From Plantago major (lineage: Eukaryota; Streptophyta; Magnoliopsida; Lamiales; Plantaginaceae), in NCBI GenBank assembly GCA_026545765.1, contig CM048841.1, positions 8,134,145 to 8,198,144 of the forward strand: DNA of 64,000 nt, written 5' to 3'. This document shows positions 1 through 11,586 of the stretch, in pieces. Under the pieces are notes generated by a model that was not told where the DNA came from, made no database searches, and saw only the letters and a list, made by a program, of their open reading frames with translations. Made by a program: the position numbers and the translations under genes. Numbering within the stretch: position 1 is the first letter of the stretch; the number at the start of each line of letters is the position of its first letter.

Positions 1-116
1 TTTGTGCATGTCAGTTTGGTAACGTGCCATCAACCCTCACGGTCATATGACTTTTTAGGACCACGCCGGTATATAGGTAGTATTTGAAACACGCCCAACA
101 CTTTTGTGCATGTCAG
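1..116. repeat. Short repeat fragment, related to the 3' spacer of Copia G
   Basis: The first ~101 bases align by eye (roughly 80%) with 13367-13465, inside the noncoding part of Copia G; shared words include CCATCAACCCTCAC and ATAGTATTTGAAAC (one mismatch). The opening word TTTGTGCATGTCAGTTT recurs at 102-118, so position 1 may lie inside a tandem repeat of about 101 bp that extends to the left. No coding potential seen. The junction with the LTR array falls near 117. Confidence 0.5.
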
Positions 117-196
117 TTTCGCATACTAAGAAACTTGTGTACTACATGCTTCTTAGATGAGAATTTGGGGCCCAAATTCTTTTAAGGAGGGGAGAG

Positions 197-2227
197 TGTG
201 AAACCCCAAATTTTCAGTAAATTACTTCTTATAATTATATGTTTACTCTTTTAATTAGTTGTTGTTAAATTGTGGACTCTTTAAGCTGGCCATTAGAATC
301 CTGTTAATACTCAAACTCTTTGTATGAATCTGGAATATATCAAGTACTCTCTACGCTAATTATATAGCGTAGGAAGAATCCTAAATATTCTTCCACTTCT
401 TCACGCACAAATCCAAGCTGATTTCCAGAAATCTTCAACACAAAACTACCGAGCTTTCTTCCATCCCTTCTTTGTTTTACGATTGATTGCCCACTGCATC
501 GCCAATCTTCTTTCGCATAGAACCTTGCTTGTGTTTGCTGCTAAACTTTCAAATCGTTCAACCTTCGGTAAGTTCCTCTTGACGTTTGTTTTGTGTTGCT
601 GAGTTAGAGTTTGCGGGGGCGGGATTTTGTGTGTAGCTGTAGGTTCTGTATTTGTTGTTTCAATATGTGCTTGTTGTGTGAAACTCTTCTCTTATTGATG
701 ACTACCTGGTTCTGTATTTTCTTGTGTGTATGCTCTGATTTCTGCTTTTCAAAGTGTTGCGGGATTGATAAATTTACATGATATGATGTTGGCGTGGCCT
801 GTAATTTCTCTTGTTCAGTTTATATTAAGACAATTAATTAGACTTTATGTCTCCTGCTTTTGTCTATGCTTTGATGTTGGAATATTAAATTAATTATTTG
901 TTTTATTTGCTTAATTAGTAATTAATTGATTGAGGACTGCCGAGTTAGGTTACTAGTTAATTAATTGTATGTTTGCCTTTATGCTTTGCAATGTGTTCAG
1001 TTTGTGTTTTGTTACTCCAGGACCAGGTACACACTAGTATTTGAGAGTTTCAATTATTCTTTCTTAAATGCAAATTGAAAGGTCTAGTGTGGTAACTTCT
1101 TTTGGACACTTAGCAGTATGGTGTTTTACTTGCTCTTCGAGTGTTGAGCCATGATTTGTCTTGTCTATTTTATTTTCTAAGTTGTTTGCTTAATTGTTCT
1201 TTTGTGTCTCGTGGCGAGAGTTTAGTATAGAGAAAAGTGGGTTTAATGGGTAGCTCTTGTAGTCTTAGATTGATTTCTTACTAGTCGGTACGTTTTGTTC
1301 AGGAACTCCGTACTCTGAGATTTTACGAGAAACTTTACAAGGTGAGTGTTCTTAAAACGCTTGCGAAAACCAAGGAAGTACTTGCTTGTATATATATATA
1401 TATATGTATTGCATTAAAGTTCCGACTCATTCTTTTCAAACATTGCATCAAAATTGATTTGGCATCGCTTCCGCTCAAATAAAAATATGTATATATTGTA
1501 TATGATATTGCTTCGATTGATTGATTATTTTGGCCAAGTTTTCAGTTAGGGTATACTCTTTGTCCCTCTGTTAGGGGTGTTCCAGAAATGTCTGCGATCG
1601 AGAAACTAGTTCTACGGACGAAGGGATCGTATCGACTTGCATTTTCGGGCAGTGGTGACTGTCGATATGTTTGTGGGTTGCTCTGGCTTACTTCTCTTTG
1701 ACGCGAGGCATGAGACGCTGAGGTCTTAGAGGTAGTAGTGTACCACCCCTGACCATGGCGGGTATTGATTGATTGAGTGGAGAGATAAGGGCTCGGATTG
1801 GGGTTATAAGGAGCGGCACCAACGAACGATTGATTGCATTGTTATTGCTTCGTTATATGATATGTTTATTACTTTTGGATGTTGTTATGAATTTCCTATT
1901 GATATTTTAATTGTCACTGTCACACACGAACATCACTGAGATTTTTGTCTCACACTCTTTTGTTTTCCTTCCTTGTAGATTTCGAGAAAGTTGGAATACC
2001 GATTTGGGTAGACGTTCAGCAACTTGAGTGAGAGTTGGGATTTAAACTGGGATTTTGTACCTTTTAGCTTGTGAAAAACTTGTCTTTTTACCGCTGCTTT
2101 CGAAGATAGTGTTCTTCGCAAGTGTTATGTTAGAATTTTAGCTTCTTAGAGTTTTTAGATTGTCTCTTCGTTATTGTTTTAATGCCCTTGTTCTTGTAAA
2201 AATTAGTATAATTTTCGGGGCGTTACA
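197..2227 (+). repeat. LTR1 of the tandem array
   Basis: 2031 bp, starting TGTGAAACCCC right after the polypurine tract (182-196) and ending GGGGCGTTACA just before the primer-binding site at 2230. It contains a TA microsatellite near 1390 and is AT-rich. It is very similar to LTR2 along its length, with a few indels, which suggests a fairly recent duplication. Short open frames inside it are not credible genes. Confidence 0.85.
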
Positions 2228-2882
2228 GTTGGTATCAGAGCCTGAGTTTTTACTCGGGCTATACCGGGATATGATTTTCGGACCTTGGGTTGTGAGTGAG
2301 GTGTCTAAGTTGCTGAACCTAGGATGTGTCTTTCTCATTGAGTGGTTCTCGAGTTGTCGTCTTGTTATTTGTATATGATGGTGATTGATGTGAGTGCACC
2401 AAGTCTGATTTGCATGATTTATGTGATTCTAATTTTCGCATGCCCTTTAATCAAAATGTTACTTGTATATGCTTTTATATGTTGTATTGTATAGTTTTAC
2501 ATGATTAATTATATCAATTAGTGGATTGATATTAGACTACAGTTAGTATAAATTACTTGTGGGCGGCCGACAACACAGTGATTCGTACTAACTAGAGTCG
2601 ATAGAGGATCGCTACTTGATTGTATGCTTAGATATTTGCACACTTTTACATAATTAGAGTTTTGGAGCTGACTATTGCATGTACTAAAAAATTGATTTCG
2701 GTGCCTTATGTGATTAAATTCTCTTCCTATATGCTGGTTAAATGTTACATGCTTGTGTCTCTCTCATAGGCTAATATTTGTGTTGATAAATTCCCATTAT
2801 AGTTTCCCATACTAAGAAACTTGTGTACTACATGCTTCTTAGATGAGAATTTGGGGCCCAAATTCTTTTAAGGAGGGGAGAG
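2228..2882 (+). mobile_element. Noncoding spacer with PBS and polypurine tract
   Basis: The 655-bp stretch between LTR1 and LTR2. TGGTATCAGAGC at 2230-2241 matches the complement of the 3' end of initiator-Met tRNA, the usual primer site. The stretch AAGGAGGGGAGAG (to 2882) is the plus-strand primer tract. Between them is AT-rich sequence without a credible reading frame. The arrangement keeps the cis signals for reverse transcription but no proteins, as in LARD- or TRIM-like elements. Confidence 0.8.
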
Positions 2883-4865
2883 TGTGAAACCCCGAATTTT
2901 CCGTAAATTACTTCTTATAATTATATGTTTACTCTTTTAATTAGTTGTTAAATTGTGGACTCTTTAAGCTGGCCATTAGAATCCTGTTAATACTCAAACT
3001 CTTTGTATGAATCTGGAATATATCTAGTACTCTCTACGTTAATTATATAGCGTAGGAAGAATCCTAAATATTCTTCCAGTTCTTCACGCACAAATCCAAG
3101 CTGATTTCCTGAAATCTTCAACTCAAAACTACCGAGCTTTCTTCCATCCCTTCTTTGGTTTACCATTGATTGCCCACTGCATCGCCAATCTTCTTTCGCA
3201 TAGAACCTTGCTTGTGTTTGCTGCCAAACTTTCTAATCGTCAACCTTCGGTAAGTTCCTCTTGACGTTTGTTTTGTGTTGCTGAGTTAGAGTTTGCGGGG
3301 GCGGGATTTTGTGTGTAGCTATAGGTTCTGTATTTGTTGTTTCAATATGTGCTTGTTGTGTGTAACTCTTCTCTTATTGATGACTACCTGGTTCTGTTCG
3401 TTTTTTGTTTAAGAGATGTGTACAACATGCTCTATTATTTTCTTGTGTGTATGCTCTGATTTCTGCTTTTCAAAGTGTTGCGGGATTGATAAATTTACAT
3501 GATATGATGTTGGCGTGGCCTGTAATTTCTCTTGTTCAGTTTATATTAGGACAATTAATTAGACTTTATGTCTCCTGCTTTTGTCTATGCTTTGATGTTG
3601 GAATATTAAATTAATTATTTGTTTTATTTGCTTAATTAGTAATTAATTGATTGAGGACTGCCGAGTTAGGTTACTAGTTAATTAATTGTATGTTTGCCTT
3701 TATGCTTTGCAATGTGTTCAGTTTGTGTTTTGTTACTCCAGGACCAGGTACACACTACTATTTGAGAGTTTCAATTATTCTTTCTTAAATGCAAATTGAA
3801 AGGTCTAGTGTGGTAATTTCTTTTGGACACTTAGCAGTATGGGGTTTTACTTGCTCTTCGAGTGTTCAGCCATGATTTGTCTTGTCTATTTTATTTTCTA
3901 AGTTGTTTGCTTAATTGTTCTTTTGTGTCTCGTGGCGAGAGTTTAGTATAGAGAAAAGTGGGTTTAAGGGGTAGCTCTTGTAGTCTTAGATTGATTTCTT
4001 ACTAGTCGGTACCTTTTGTTCAGGAACTCCGTACTCTGAGATTTTACGAGAAACTTTACAAGGTGAGTGTTCTTAAAACGCTTGCGAAAACCAAGGAAGT
4101 ACTTGCTTGTATATATATATGTATTGCATCAAAGTTCCGACTCATTCTTTTCAAACATTGCATCAAAATTGATTTGGCATCGCTTCCGCTCAAACAAAAA
4201 TTTGTATATATTGTATATGACATTGCTTCGATTGATTGATTGTTTTGGCCAAGTTTTCAGTTAGGGTATACTCTTTGCATTTTCGGGCAGTGGTGACTGT
4301 CGATATGTTTGTTGGTTGCTCTGGCTTACTTCTCTTTGACGCGAGGCAGGAGACGCTGAGGTCTTAGAGGTAGTAGTGTACCACCCCGTACCATGGCGGG
4401 TATTGATTGATTGAGTGGAGAGATAAGGGCTCGGATTGGGGTTATAAGGAGCGGCACCAACGAACGATTGATTGCATTGTTATTGCTTCGTTATATGATA
4501 TGTTTATTATTTTTGGATGCTGTTATGAATTTCCTATTGATATTTTAATTGTCACTGTCACACACGAACATCACTGAGATTTTTGTCTCACACTCTTTTA
4601 TTTTCCTTCCTTGTAGATTTCGAGAAAGTTGGAGTACCGAGTCGGGTAGACGTTCAGAAACTTGAGTGAGAGGTGGGATTTAAACTGGGATTTTGTACCT
4701 TTTAGCTTGTGAAAAACTTGTCTTTTAACCGCTGCTTTCGAAGATAGTGTTCTTCGCAAGTGTTATGTTAGAATTTTAGCTTCTTAGAGTTTTTAGATTG
4801 TCTCTTCGTTATTGTTTCAATGCCCTTGTTCTTGTAAAAATTAGTGTAATTTTCGGGGCGTTACA
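2883..4865 (+). repeat. LTR2 of the tandem array
   Basis: 1983 bp with the same termini as LTR1. The first bases read TGTGAAACCCCGAATTTTCC and the last GGGGCGTTACA. It serves at once as the right LTR of one unit and the left LTR of the next, which is what unequal exchange between LTRs leaves behind. Confidence 0.85.
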
Positions 4866-5518
4866 GTTGGTATCAGAGCCTGAGTTTTTACTCGGGCTAT
4901 ACCGGGATATGATTTTCGGACCTTGGGTTGTGAGTGAGGTGTCTAAGTTGCTGAACCTAGGATGTGTCTTTCTCGTTGAGTGGTTCTCGAGTTGTCGTCT
5001 TGTTATTTGTATATGATGGTGATTGATGTGAGTGCACCATGTCTGATTTGCATGATTTATGTGATTCTAATTTTCGCATGCCCTTTAATCAAAATGTTAC
5101 TTGCGTGTGCTTTTATATGTTGTATTGTATAGTTTTACATGATTAATTATATCAATTAGTGGATTGATATTAGACTACAGTTAGTATAAATTACTTGTGG
5201 GCGGCCGACCACACAGTGATTCAATCTAACTAGAAATTAGAGGATCGCTACTTGATTGTATGCTTAGATATTTGCACACTTTTACTTAATTAGAGTTTTG
5301 GAGCTAACTATTGCATGTACTAAAAAATTGATTTCGGTGCCTTATGTGATTAAATTTTCTTCCTATATGCTGGTTAAATGTTACATGCTTGTGTCTCTCT
5401 CATAGGCTAATATTTGTGTTGATAAATTCCCATTATAGTTTCGCATACTAAGAAACTTGTGTACTACATGCTTCTTAGATGAGAATTTGGGGCCCAAATT
5501 CTTTTAAGGAGGGGAGAG
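4866..5518 (+). mobile_element. Second noncoding spacer with PBS and polypurine tract
   Basis: 653 bp, nearly identical to the spacer at 2228-2882. The primer-binding site lies at 4868-4879 and the polypurine tract ends at 5518. No gag or pol. The close match of the two spacers supports duplication of a whole LTR-spacer unit rather than two independent insertions. Confidence 0.8.
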
Positions 5519-6447
5519 TGTGAAACCCCGAATTTTCCGTAAATTACTTCTTATAATTATATGTTTACTCTATTAATTAGTTGTTGTTAAATTGTGAACT
5601 CTTTAAGCTGGCCATTAGAATCCTGTTAATACTCAAACTCTTTGTATGAATCTGGAATATATCTAGTACTCTCTACGCTAATTATATAGCGTAGGAAGAA
5701 TCGTAAATATTCTTCCAGTTCTTCACGCACAAATCCAAGCTGATTTCCAGAAATCTTCAACACAAAACTACCGAGCTTTCTTCCATCCCTTCTTTGTTTT
5801 ACCATTGATTGCCTTTGATCGCCAAATCTTCTTTCGCATAGAACCTTGCTTGTTTCTTTGCTAAACTTTCTAATCGTTCAACCTTGGTAAGTTCCTCTTG
5901 ACGTTTGTTTTGTGTTCTTTGAGTTAGAGTTTGTTTGGGCGGGATTTTGTGTGTCAGAGGTTCTGTATTTGTTGTTTCAATATGTGCTTGTTGTGTAACT
6001 CTTTTCTTATTGATGACTACCAGTTCTTCGTTTTTTGTTTAAGAGATGTGTACAACATGCTCTATTATTTTCTTGTGTATGCTCGATTTCCGCTTTTCAA
6101 AGTGTTGGATTGATAAATTTACATGATATGATGTTGGCGTGGCCTGTAATTTCTCTTGTTCAGTTTATATTAGGACAATTAATTAGACTTTATGTCTCCT
6201 GCTTTTGTCTATGCTTTGATGTTGGAATATTAAATTAATTATTTGTTTTATTTGCTTAATTAGTAATTAATTGATTGAGGACTGCCGAGTTAGGTTACTA
6301 GTTAATTAATTGTATGTTTGCCTTTATGCTTTGCAATGTGTTCAGTTTGTGTTTTGTTACTCCAGGACCAGGTACACACTAGTATTTGAGAGTTTCAATT
6401 ATTCTTTCTTAAATGCAAATTGGAAGGTCTAGTGTGGTAATTTCTTT
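5519..6447 (+). repeat. LTR3, 5' part only
   Basis: About 930 bp matching the first half of LTR1 and LTR2. The match stops at TTTCTTT (6447), where the minus-strand Copia C begins. It looks more divergent from LTR1 and LTR2 than they are from each other. Confidence 0.8.
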
Positions 6448-7104
6448 GTCAGCTACCCTAGCTTTCTGACAAATGCTATAGGTTGTTGAAGAACCATTAT
6501 GTTGACTTTTTACAAAGGTCAACCTTTTATCACTCTTCTTCAGAGGAGATGAATTACTCGATTGTTCATCGAGTCCAAGTCCACCTTTCTCAGAGGGATC
6601 TCTTAGATAGGATTGAACCTCAGTGAGAGTGTCACTAGCCTTTGCATCAGATTGGAAGGATAGCTCTTTCTTTCTGAGTTCTTCATTCTCAGAAAGCAGC
6701 TTCATCATTTTCTTGGTAAGTTCATTCAAGGCTAGTTTGTGAGAATTTTCCTTCGCAGATATCTGAGATTTCAGAAAGGCTATTTTAGCGTTCTTGTTTT
6801 CAGATACTCTGATTAGCTTAGTAACCTCTTTTTCAAGAGTTTCTTTACTTTCCTCTAGAATTCTGGTTTTGGATTGTGCTTCCAGAAATTCTTTCTCACA
6901 ACGATCCAATTCACTCTTGACCAACTCCAGATCCTCAATTCCATCATCACTCTCATAGTACAGAAATTGTGAATTGTTAGTTACCTCATCATCCATAAGA
7001 CACATTTCAATGTTGGAGATGTCTCGACCAGCAATCTCAGCAACTCCACACATTTCTTTCTTCTTCAGGCCGAAGTCAATTACATCGTGGGTGATTCCAC
7101 ACAA
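6448..7104 (-). pseudogene. Copia C gag, coiled-coil C-terminal region
   Basis: A charged region rich in Glu, Lys and Leu with the heptad-like pattern of a long coiled coil, then the segment TEVQSYLRDPSEKGGLGLD, which is almost the same in Copia F (39900-40000). A zinc knuckle of form CX2CX4HX4C (CFYCQKPGHFKRDC) is encoded just upstream, at 7323-7282. In Copia elements this part of gag packages RNA and builds the particle. Fossil, cut off at its far end by the LTR3 junction. Confidence 0.7.
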
Positions 7105-7613
7105 TTCTGGTGATGGTAGGTTTGAGTCATCTGAATCTCCATCTTCAGAATCTGTCTCAAAGTCTAGAGCATTAAGTTGAATTTGAATCTTCTTCCTTTC
7201 TTCAGTCAGTAAGGCCCTTTGATTTCTCTTGAAATTTCTTCTGTCCTTCTTGTCACCTGTCTTGAGCTTGTTTAAAGCAGGACAATCTCTCTTGAAGTGA
7301 CCAGGCTTTTGACAATAGAAGCAGATATCATTTCCTATTTCTGCAGACTTTCAAGATTAACACCTTTACGAATGGGGTGTTCAGAGAGTTGTTCACTTGT
7401 ATGTTCTTGTACTGATGATAGTTTGGGCCAAGATGCTTTTGCAGCTTTTCTTTTGCTTTTCTTCTCTCAATCTCTTAACTCACAAATTTCTACATGTGTC
7501 TTACTGCAAGAGAATTTTCTTGATGCTTCTTTGGTATCCTTCTTTTTAAGTGCCTTGAGAAACTAGAGCAACACTTTGCAATTTTTCAAATTGCTTGTTC
7601 TCTCCGAGTTGTC

Positions 7614-8342
7614 TCATAGTCTCTGAGCAAGATGAGAGAAGAGCTCTATTGGAGTAATATTTGGCATCCCTTGATTGAAATAAAAGAACTTAGTGTGTTC
7701 CCAGTTGTGATTGAGACTTCTGACAATAGTCTTAATCTTTTCTGACTGGGAGTATCTATTGCTTTCACCAAGTGCAGCCATATCACTCATAAGTGTAGTA
7801 AATCTGAAATAAAGTTCTTCCAGAGTTTCAGTGGGACCTTGTTTGAAGTTTTGGAACTTCAATTTAAGAACTTCGAACTTGTTTTCTTTGGTTTTCTCTG
7901 TTCCGGCACAGATTTCTTCAATCAATTGCCAGGCAACTTTCGCCGTTTTAGCACCCCACAGTTTACACTGTATGTGCTCAGGTGTCGATCTGATGATTAT
8001 ATTACGAGCTTGACCATCCAATCTGTGTCTCTTGGCATCTTCAGATGTCCAGAGCTCTCTTGGCTTGTCTTCATATATAATGCTTCCACGAGCAACATGA
8101 CCACTATCACTAGCAGCCATGTCCTCGCTTCCATCTTCCTTGTCTGAGGCTTTTCTTCCATCAGACACCTCAGTAACTTGTTTGAGTTGTCTGATTTTGA
8201 TAGGCCCTTCATTGATGACATAGATAATCTCATCACTAATGGCCTCCAGATGGAGCATCATGTTGTTCTTCCATTTCTCGTAGTTTTCTGGCTTTAGAAC
8301 GGGAGCATCACTCAGAGACATACCTACACGCTTAACACACAA
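7614..8342 (-). pseudogene. Copia C gag, N-terminal region
   Basis: Encodes a gag_pre/UBN2-type Copia gag: an opening DAPVLKPENYEKWKNNMM, then the conserved AKVAWQLIEEICAGTEKTKE and FKQGPTETLEELYFRFTTLM. The start near 8312 (MSLSDAPVL) is preferred because the homologous gag of Copia F begins MSLIDTPIL at 38241. It lies ~80 bp inside the primer-binding site, as expected for gag. Confidence 0.8.
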
Positions 8343-8424
8343 ATTATATAGTCCTCAGAAAGGGACAAAGTTCCTTCACCTATCTAAGGATCTAGGTTCA
8401 GTGCAGAAGGTTTGTGAACCTCCT

Positions 8425-8436
8425 GCTCTAATACCA
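8425..8436 (-). other. Primer-binding site of Copia C
   Basis: The minus strand reads TGGTATTAGAGC two bases inside the LTR end, close to the complement of the initiator-Met tRNA 3' end (TGGTATCAGAGC). It sets the transcription direction and the LTR boundary. Confidence 0.8.
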
Positions 8437-8438
8437 CT

Positions 8439-9884
8439 TGTTGGTCCAGATAACGGCAAAGTTAAAGACTAGAGGGGGGGGTGAATAGTCTTTTAAAACT
8501 TTTGTCGATAAACACAGTTTCTCAGAAACCTGGGGGTTTCTGATACTTAAATTCAGAGCGCGGAAGACTTTAAGATAGGTAAGTGCAGAAACAATAAGTA
8601 AGTGTGTGTGCTTTGCTGAAATGTAAATACAGAAAGGTAAATAACACAGCAAGTATAGTAGTATCTGGAGGTGGCGTAATCCTCCAACTAATCCACTTCG
8701 GTCTTTCTGAGACCTAGAATTCACTAGAACAGATAATTGAGTTCACCTTACAATAATCCTATTCTAAGATTCCTAAACAAATGGTTCCCAACCAAATGTT
8801 CCCCCTGAGTTATTCCCCAGCTCCTTGAGCTAAATACATCCTCTACTCAGATAACCTTGGAGTTATTCCCTGATTTCCCAAATCAAGTACTTCCTCTACT
8901 CCACGCCTTGATGGTGTTGGTTATAAGGTTTGTCAGAGAGGCTTCTCGTATAACTTTTCAGTTATGTTTTCAGAGAGCCTAATAGAACAAGACTACTTAA
9001 TACACTTATTCGGTGGATGACGATGCATCTTGACCCAAGTAATTGGTGTCCGTTCTGGAGAATGAGCTTCAGAAAGGGTATCTGATAGTTCAACTCTTTC
9101 ACGAATAACAATCTCTTGTTAAGGTTCAGGACAACTTAAAACTACTAGTGATTCTTCAAGCATGTAAAGCTTTCAGAAAGGGTAGTAGAGTGCTTGAGAG
9201 AATACTTTGCTTGATGGTAAGTTTGCAAGATAGAGCGTTCTAAGGTGTGTTCTTCAAGCATCTAAGTGTGTGATATATATAGATAAATTTGAGAGGCGTT
9301 TGAATTGTATCCGTTGTGCTCTCTATCAAATTATATCCATTTATATCTTGAACTATGTACTCAGAAGTCACTATCTCTTGTTTCAGAGAGGACTTGCTTT
9401 TGATTTCTCTCGATGCATTTAAATGCATAGTCTTGTCAGATTTCTACCGATGCATTTAATGCATAGTACTGTTCATTGTCCTTCAGGTTCAACGGATACA
9501 TGAGCCTTTCTGATGGCTTGAATGCTCCATACTCATGATGTCATATATCCAGAATCATATTTCCAAAGTAAGTTTATGTACTTAAGAAAGGATTAAGGAC
9601 ATAGTCTTTCTGAGTTAGACTAAACCTTTGTGTCTTCATAAACCTTGTGCAATCTTCAGTCTTCTAATCTTCAGAAAAGCTCCATTGCTAGGATTGATCT
9701 TCATGGTCTTCTTGAAATACAAAATTACACTCAGAGACCTATAATCCTAATACAAGATTTACTAGACTAATCATACTCAGTGATTTCCTCTTTTACAATG
9801 TTCAAGTGAACCAAGAGCAGTTAATCACCTTTCTGGCTAAGAACATGTGATGAGTGATCAAAATACTAATAGATATTCCTAACA
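8439..9884 (-). repeat. 5' LTR of Copia C
   Basis: 1446 bp; on the minus strand it starts TGTTAGGAATATC and ends TATCTGGACCAACA. The same ends bound the LTRs at 33008-34599 and 36584-38123. A G-run near 8475 (C-run on the coding strand) sits before the end, as in the other two copies. It abuts Gypsy B gag at 9885. Confidence 0.85.
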
Positions 9885-10506
9885 CTCAACTCGGAGGACC
9901 TCCACATTGAAGCGATCTAGGAAAGTCCTAAGATCCTCCTGTTCTCATTGTATAACTTTCGCCAGGTGCTCCACAATCCATTTCCTTCTTTTCGATTTTC
10001 CAAATTGTCTCAGGAACATGGAAGAGAGGTCCGCATAGGATCTCACTGACTTGTTTGGCAATGCAGTGTACCAATCCATGGCTGTTCCGAAGAGAGTGGA
10101 TGAGAAAGTGAGAGCTTTTGTATTATCACTCATCCCTCAGGAATCCATCTTGCTATTGTACCTTGTCAAGTGGCCTATAGGACAAGTATCCCCGTAGTAG
10201 TATTCCAAGTTCGGAATCACTTGATCCAAGTTCTTGTTTCATTCCTTTTCTTTCATGATATCATCACATAAAGGATTTGGTGCACTAGTAGCTATTCGCT
10301 CATGATCTTTCACCGGACGTCCGAGATTGAGAATCTGACCTTCCAAGGCCTTTTGTTGTGCGTAGATTTAATTTGCACTTATCATCTCTCCCGTCCTTGG
10401 ATGAACTGCTACATCCGCGGGAAGTTCATCTAAGCGTACCAGAGGAATGATTTCCGCTATGTGATCTCTAGACCGCGGAGGTATCTATTGCGGAGCTCTA
10501 GGTTAC
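9885..10506 (-). pseudogene. Gypsy B gag, downstream piece
   Basis: Minus-strand Retrotrans_gag segment (best visible at 10133-9945) with FGTAMDWYTALPNKSVRSYA and a following FLRQFGKSKRRK, typical of plant Gypsy (Tat-type) gag. The rest of B gag, its primer-binding site and its LTR lie beyond Copia G at 16496-18060, and G is flanked by a 5-bp target duplication, so G jumped into this gag. Broken fossil; bounded on the left by Copia C. Confidence 0.75.
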
Positions 10507-11586
10507 CGTTAGAACGTAGGATCCCGGATTGGTACTTGGAACAAGATCAACAGACAATGTTGCCAACAATGTTGTTCAACAATGTCTTCAACAAAGTAAA
10601 CAAAACGCAGCGGATGAATATGAATGAAACTTCTATTACCAAGCCAACATATATAAAAATGTTGGCCGCGCCTTTAGGCAAAATATCTACTGACAGGAAA
10701 AGTAGATCTAATCAACTAGGTTTAATACAATAACAGATGATTGATTCAACAACCAAAACTATCCCTAGAAGAACTAACAGTAAAAGCTTATTTAGGTCGA
10801 TGTTTGAAAGAGTTATTCCAACAATGAATACTCTTAGACAAACTCTAAAGCTAACAGAAAACAAGAAGCCTAAACTCTTTAATAAAATCTTGATTGATCA
10901 ACAAAAAAGTCCTGCGCATTGCTCGGCTGAATCCTTGTATATATACTTGAGATATCGACAGCTCCCATCCAAGTCGAAAGGCAATAGGATCTCAGCAAAG
11001 ACAATTTTCTTTGTCTTGTTTTCTTCAATAATTGGCTAGAAGGAAATTCCCATATTAGTGTCTTCAACAATATATTTCCTTCTTGCTTTCTTCAACAATC
11101 TTCTTGAAAGATTCTCTCTTTAATCTTGTATTCTTCTTGCAACTATGTTCTTCCTGTACATATGTGATGATCCGGGATCTCAGCAGGAAGAAACTAACGT
11201 TGTTTCTCTCAGATTCTGGCTGGAAAATCTTTCCAAGATTATCTCTAGAGAATCTTTTATTTCCTTCTTTCTTTCAAGGTGCCCATAACTTGTCAAACTC
11301 TTTCCGTTTTTTTAGATTGCATTCCTTGTGTCCAAAGCAACTCAAACTCTTTCCTTATTCCTACAGAAATTCGAATTGATTGCTTCGGTCAAGTCATCAT
11401 CAATTGGCGCTTGTTTCTATGTTGTCTGTTGTTGCCTGTAATGTTGTTCCAACATTGTATCGGCACTATTTCGCAATGTTGCACAACATTGAAATCCTGC
11501 AGTTCACAAACAACAACAACAAACACATACATTGAACTGAATCATGAAAGATAAGATTATCTAATCAAGTGCAACTTGCACTTTCA
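10507..11586 (-). repeat. 3' LTR of Copia G
   Basis: 1080 bp, matching the right LTR almost throughout. On the minus strand it begins TGAAAGTGCAAGTTGCAC. It follows the polypurine tract AAGGGGGAGAT (plus-strand 11587-11597). CAATGTTG/CAACATTG words recur near 10555-10590 and 11437-11491. Confidence 0.9.

Larger units (their letters stand above)
117..6447 (+). mobile_element. Tandem array of non-autonomous Gypsy-like LTR units (three LTRs)
   Basis: Order seen: tail of an internal spacer with polypurine tract (117-196), LTR1, spacer, LTR2, spacer, truncated LTR3. LTR ends are TGTGAAACCCC and GGGGCGTTACA, a terminal inverted repeat of a kind common in plant Gypsy chromoviruses such as Tekay. 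Each spacer starts with a primer-binding site matching initiator-Met tRNA and ends in AAGGAGGGGAGAG just before the next LTR. No gag or pol lies between the LTRs, so these are non-autonomous or internally shortened elements. A repeating LTR-spacer unit of ~2.65 kb is best explained by unequal recombination. The family assignment is inference from the LTR ends only. Confidence 0.75.
6448..9884 (-). mobile_element. SIRE-type Copia (C): gag, PBS and 5' LTR
   Basis: Minus-strand Copia remnant holding, in transcription order, a 5' LTR (9884-8439), a primer-binding site (8436-8425), a gag N-terminal region (8342-7614), a zinc knuckle (near 7300) and a coiled-coil gag region (7104-6448). It ends at the junction with LTR3. 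Its proteins closely resemble those of Copia F at 38241-40543 (for example KPENYEKWKNNMMLH against KPENYEKLKNNMMLH), so C and F are one lineage. Broken; protease, integrase and RT are absent here. Confidence 0.85.

Noticed and set aside
2160-5016. Two nearly identical 72-codon frames (2160-2378 and 4798-5016) starting MSLRYCFNALVLV
   Set aside because: They span the LTR end, the primer-binding site and the spacer of two array units. Their similarity reflects the repeat, not a conserved protein.
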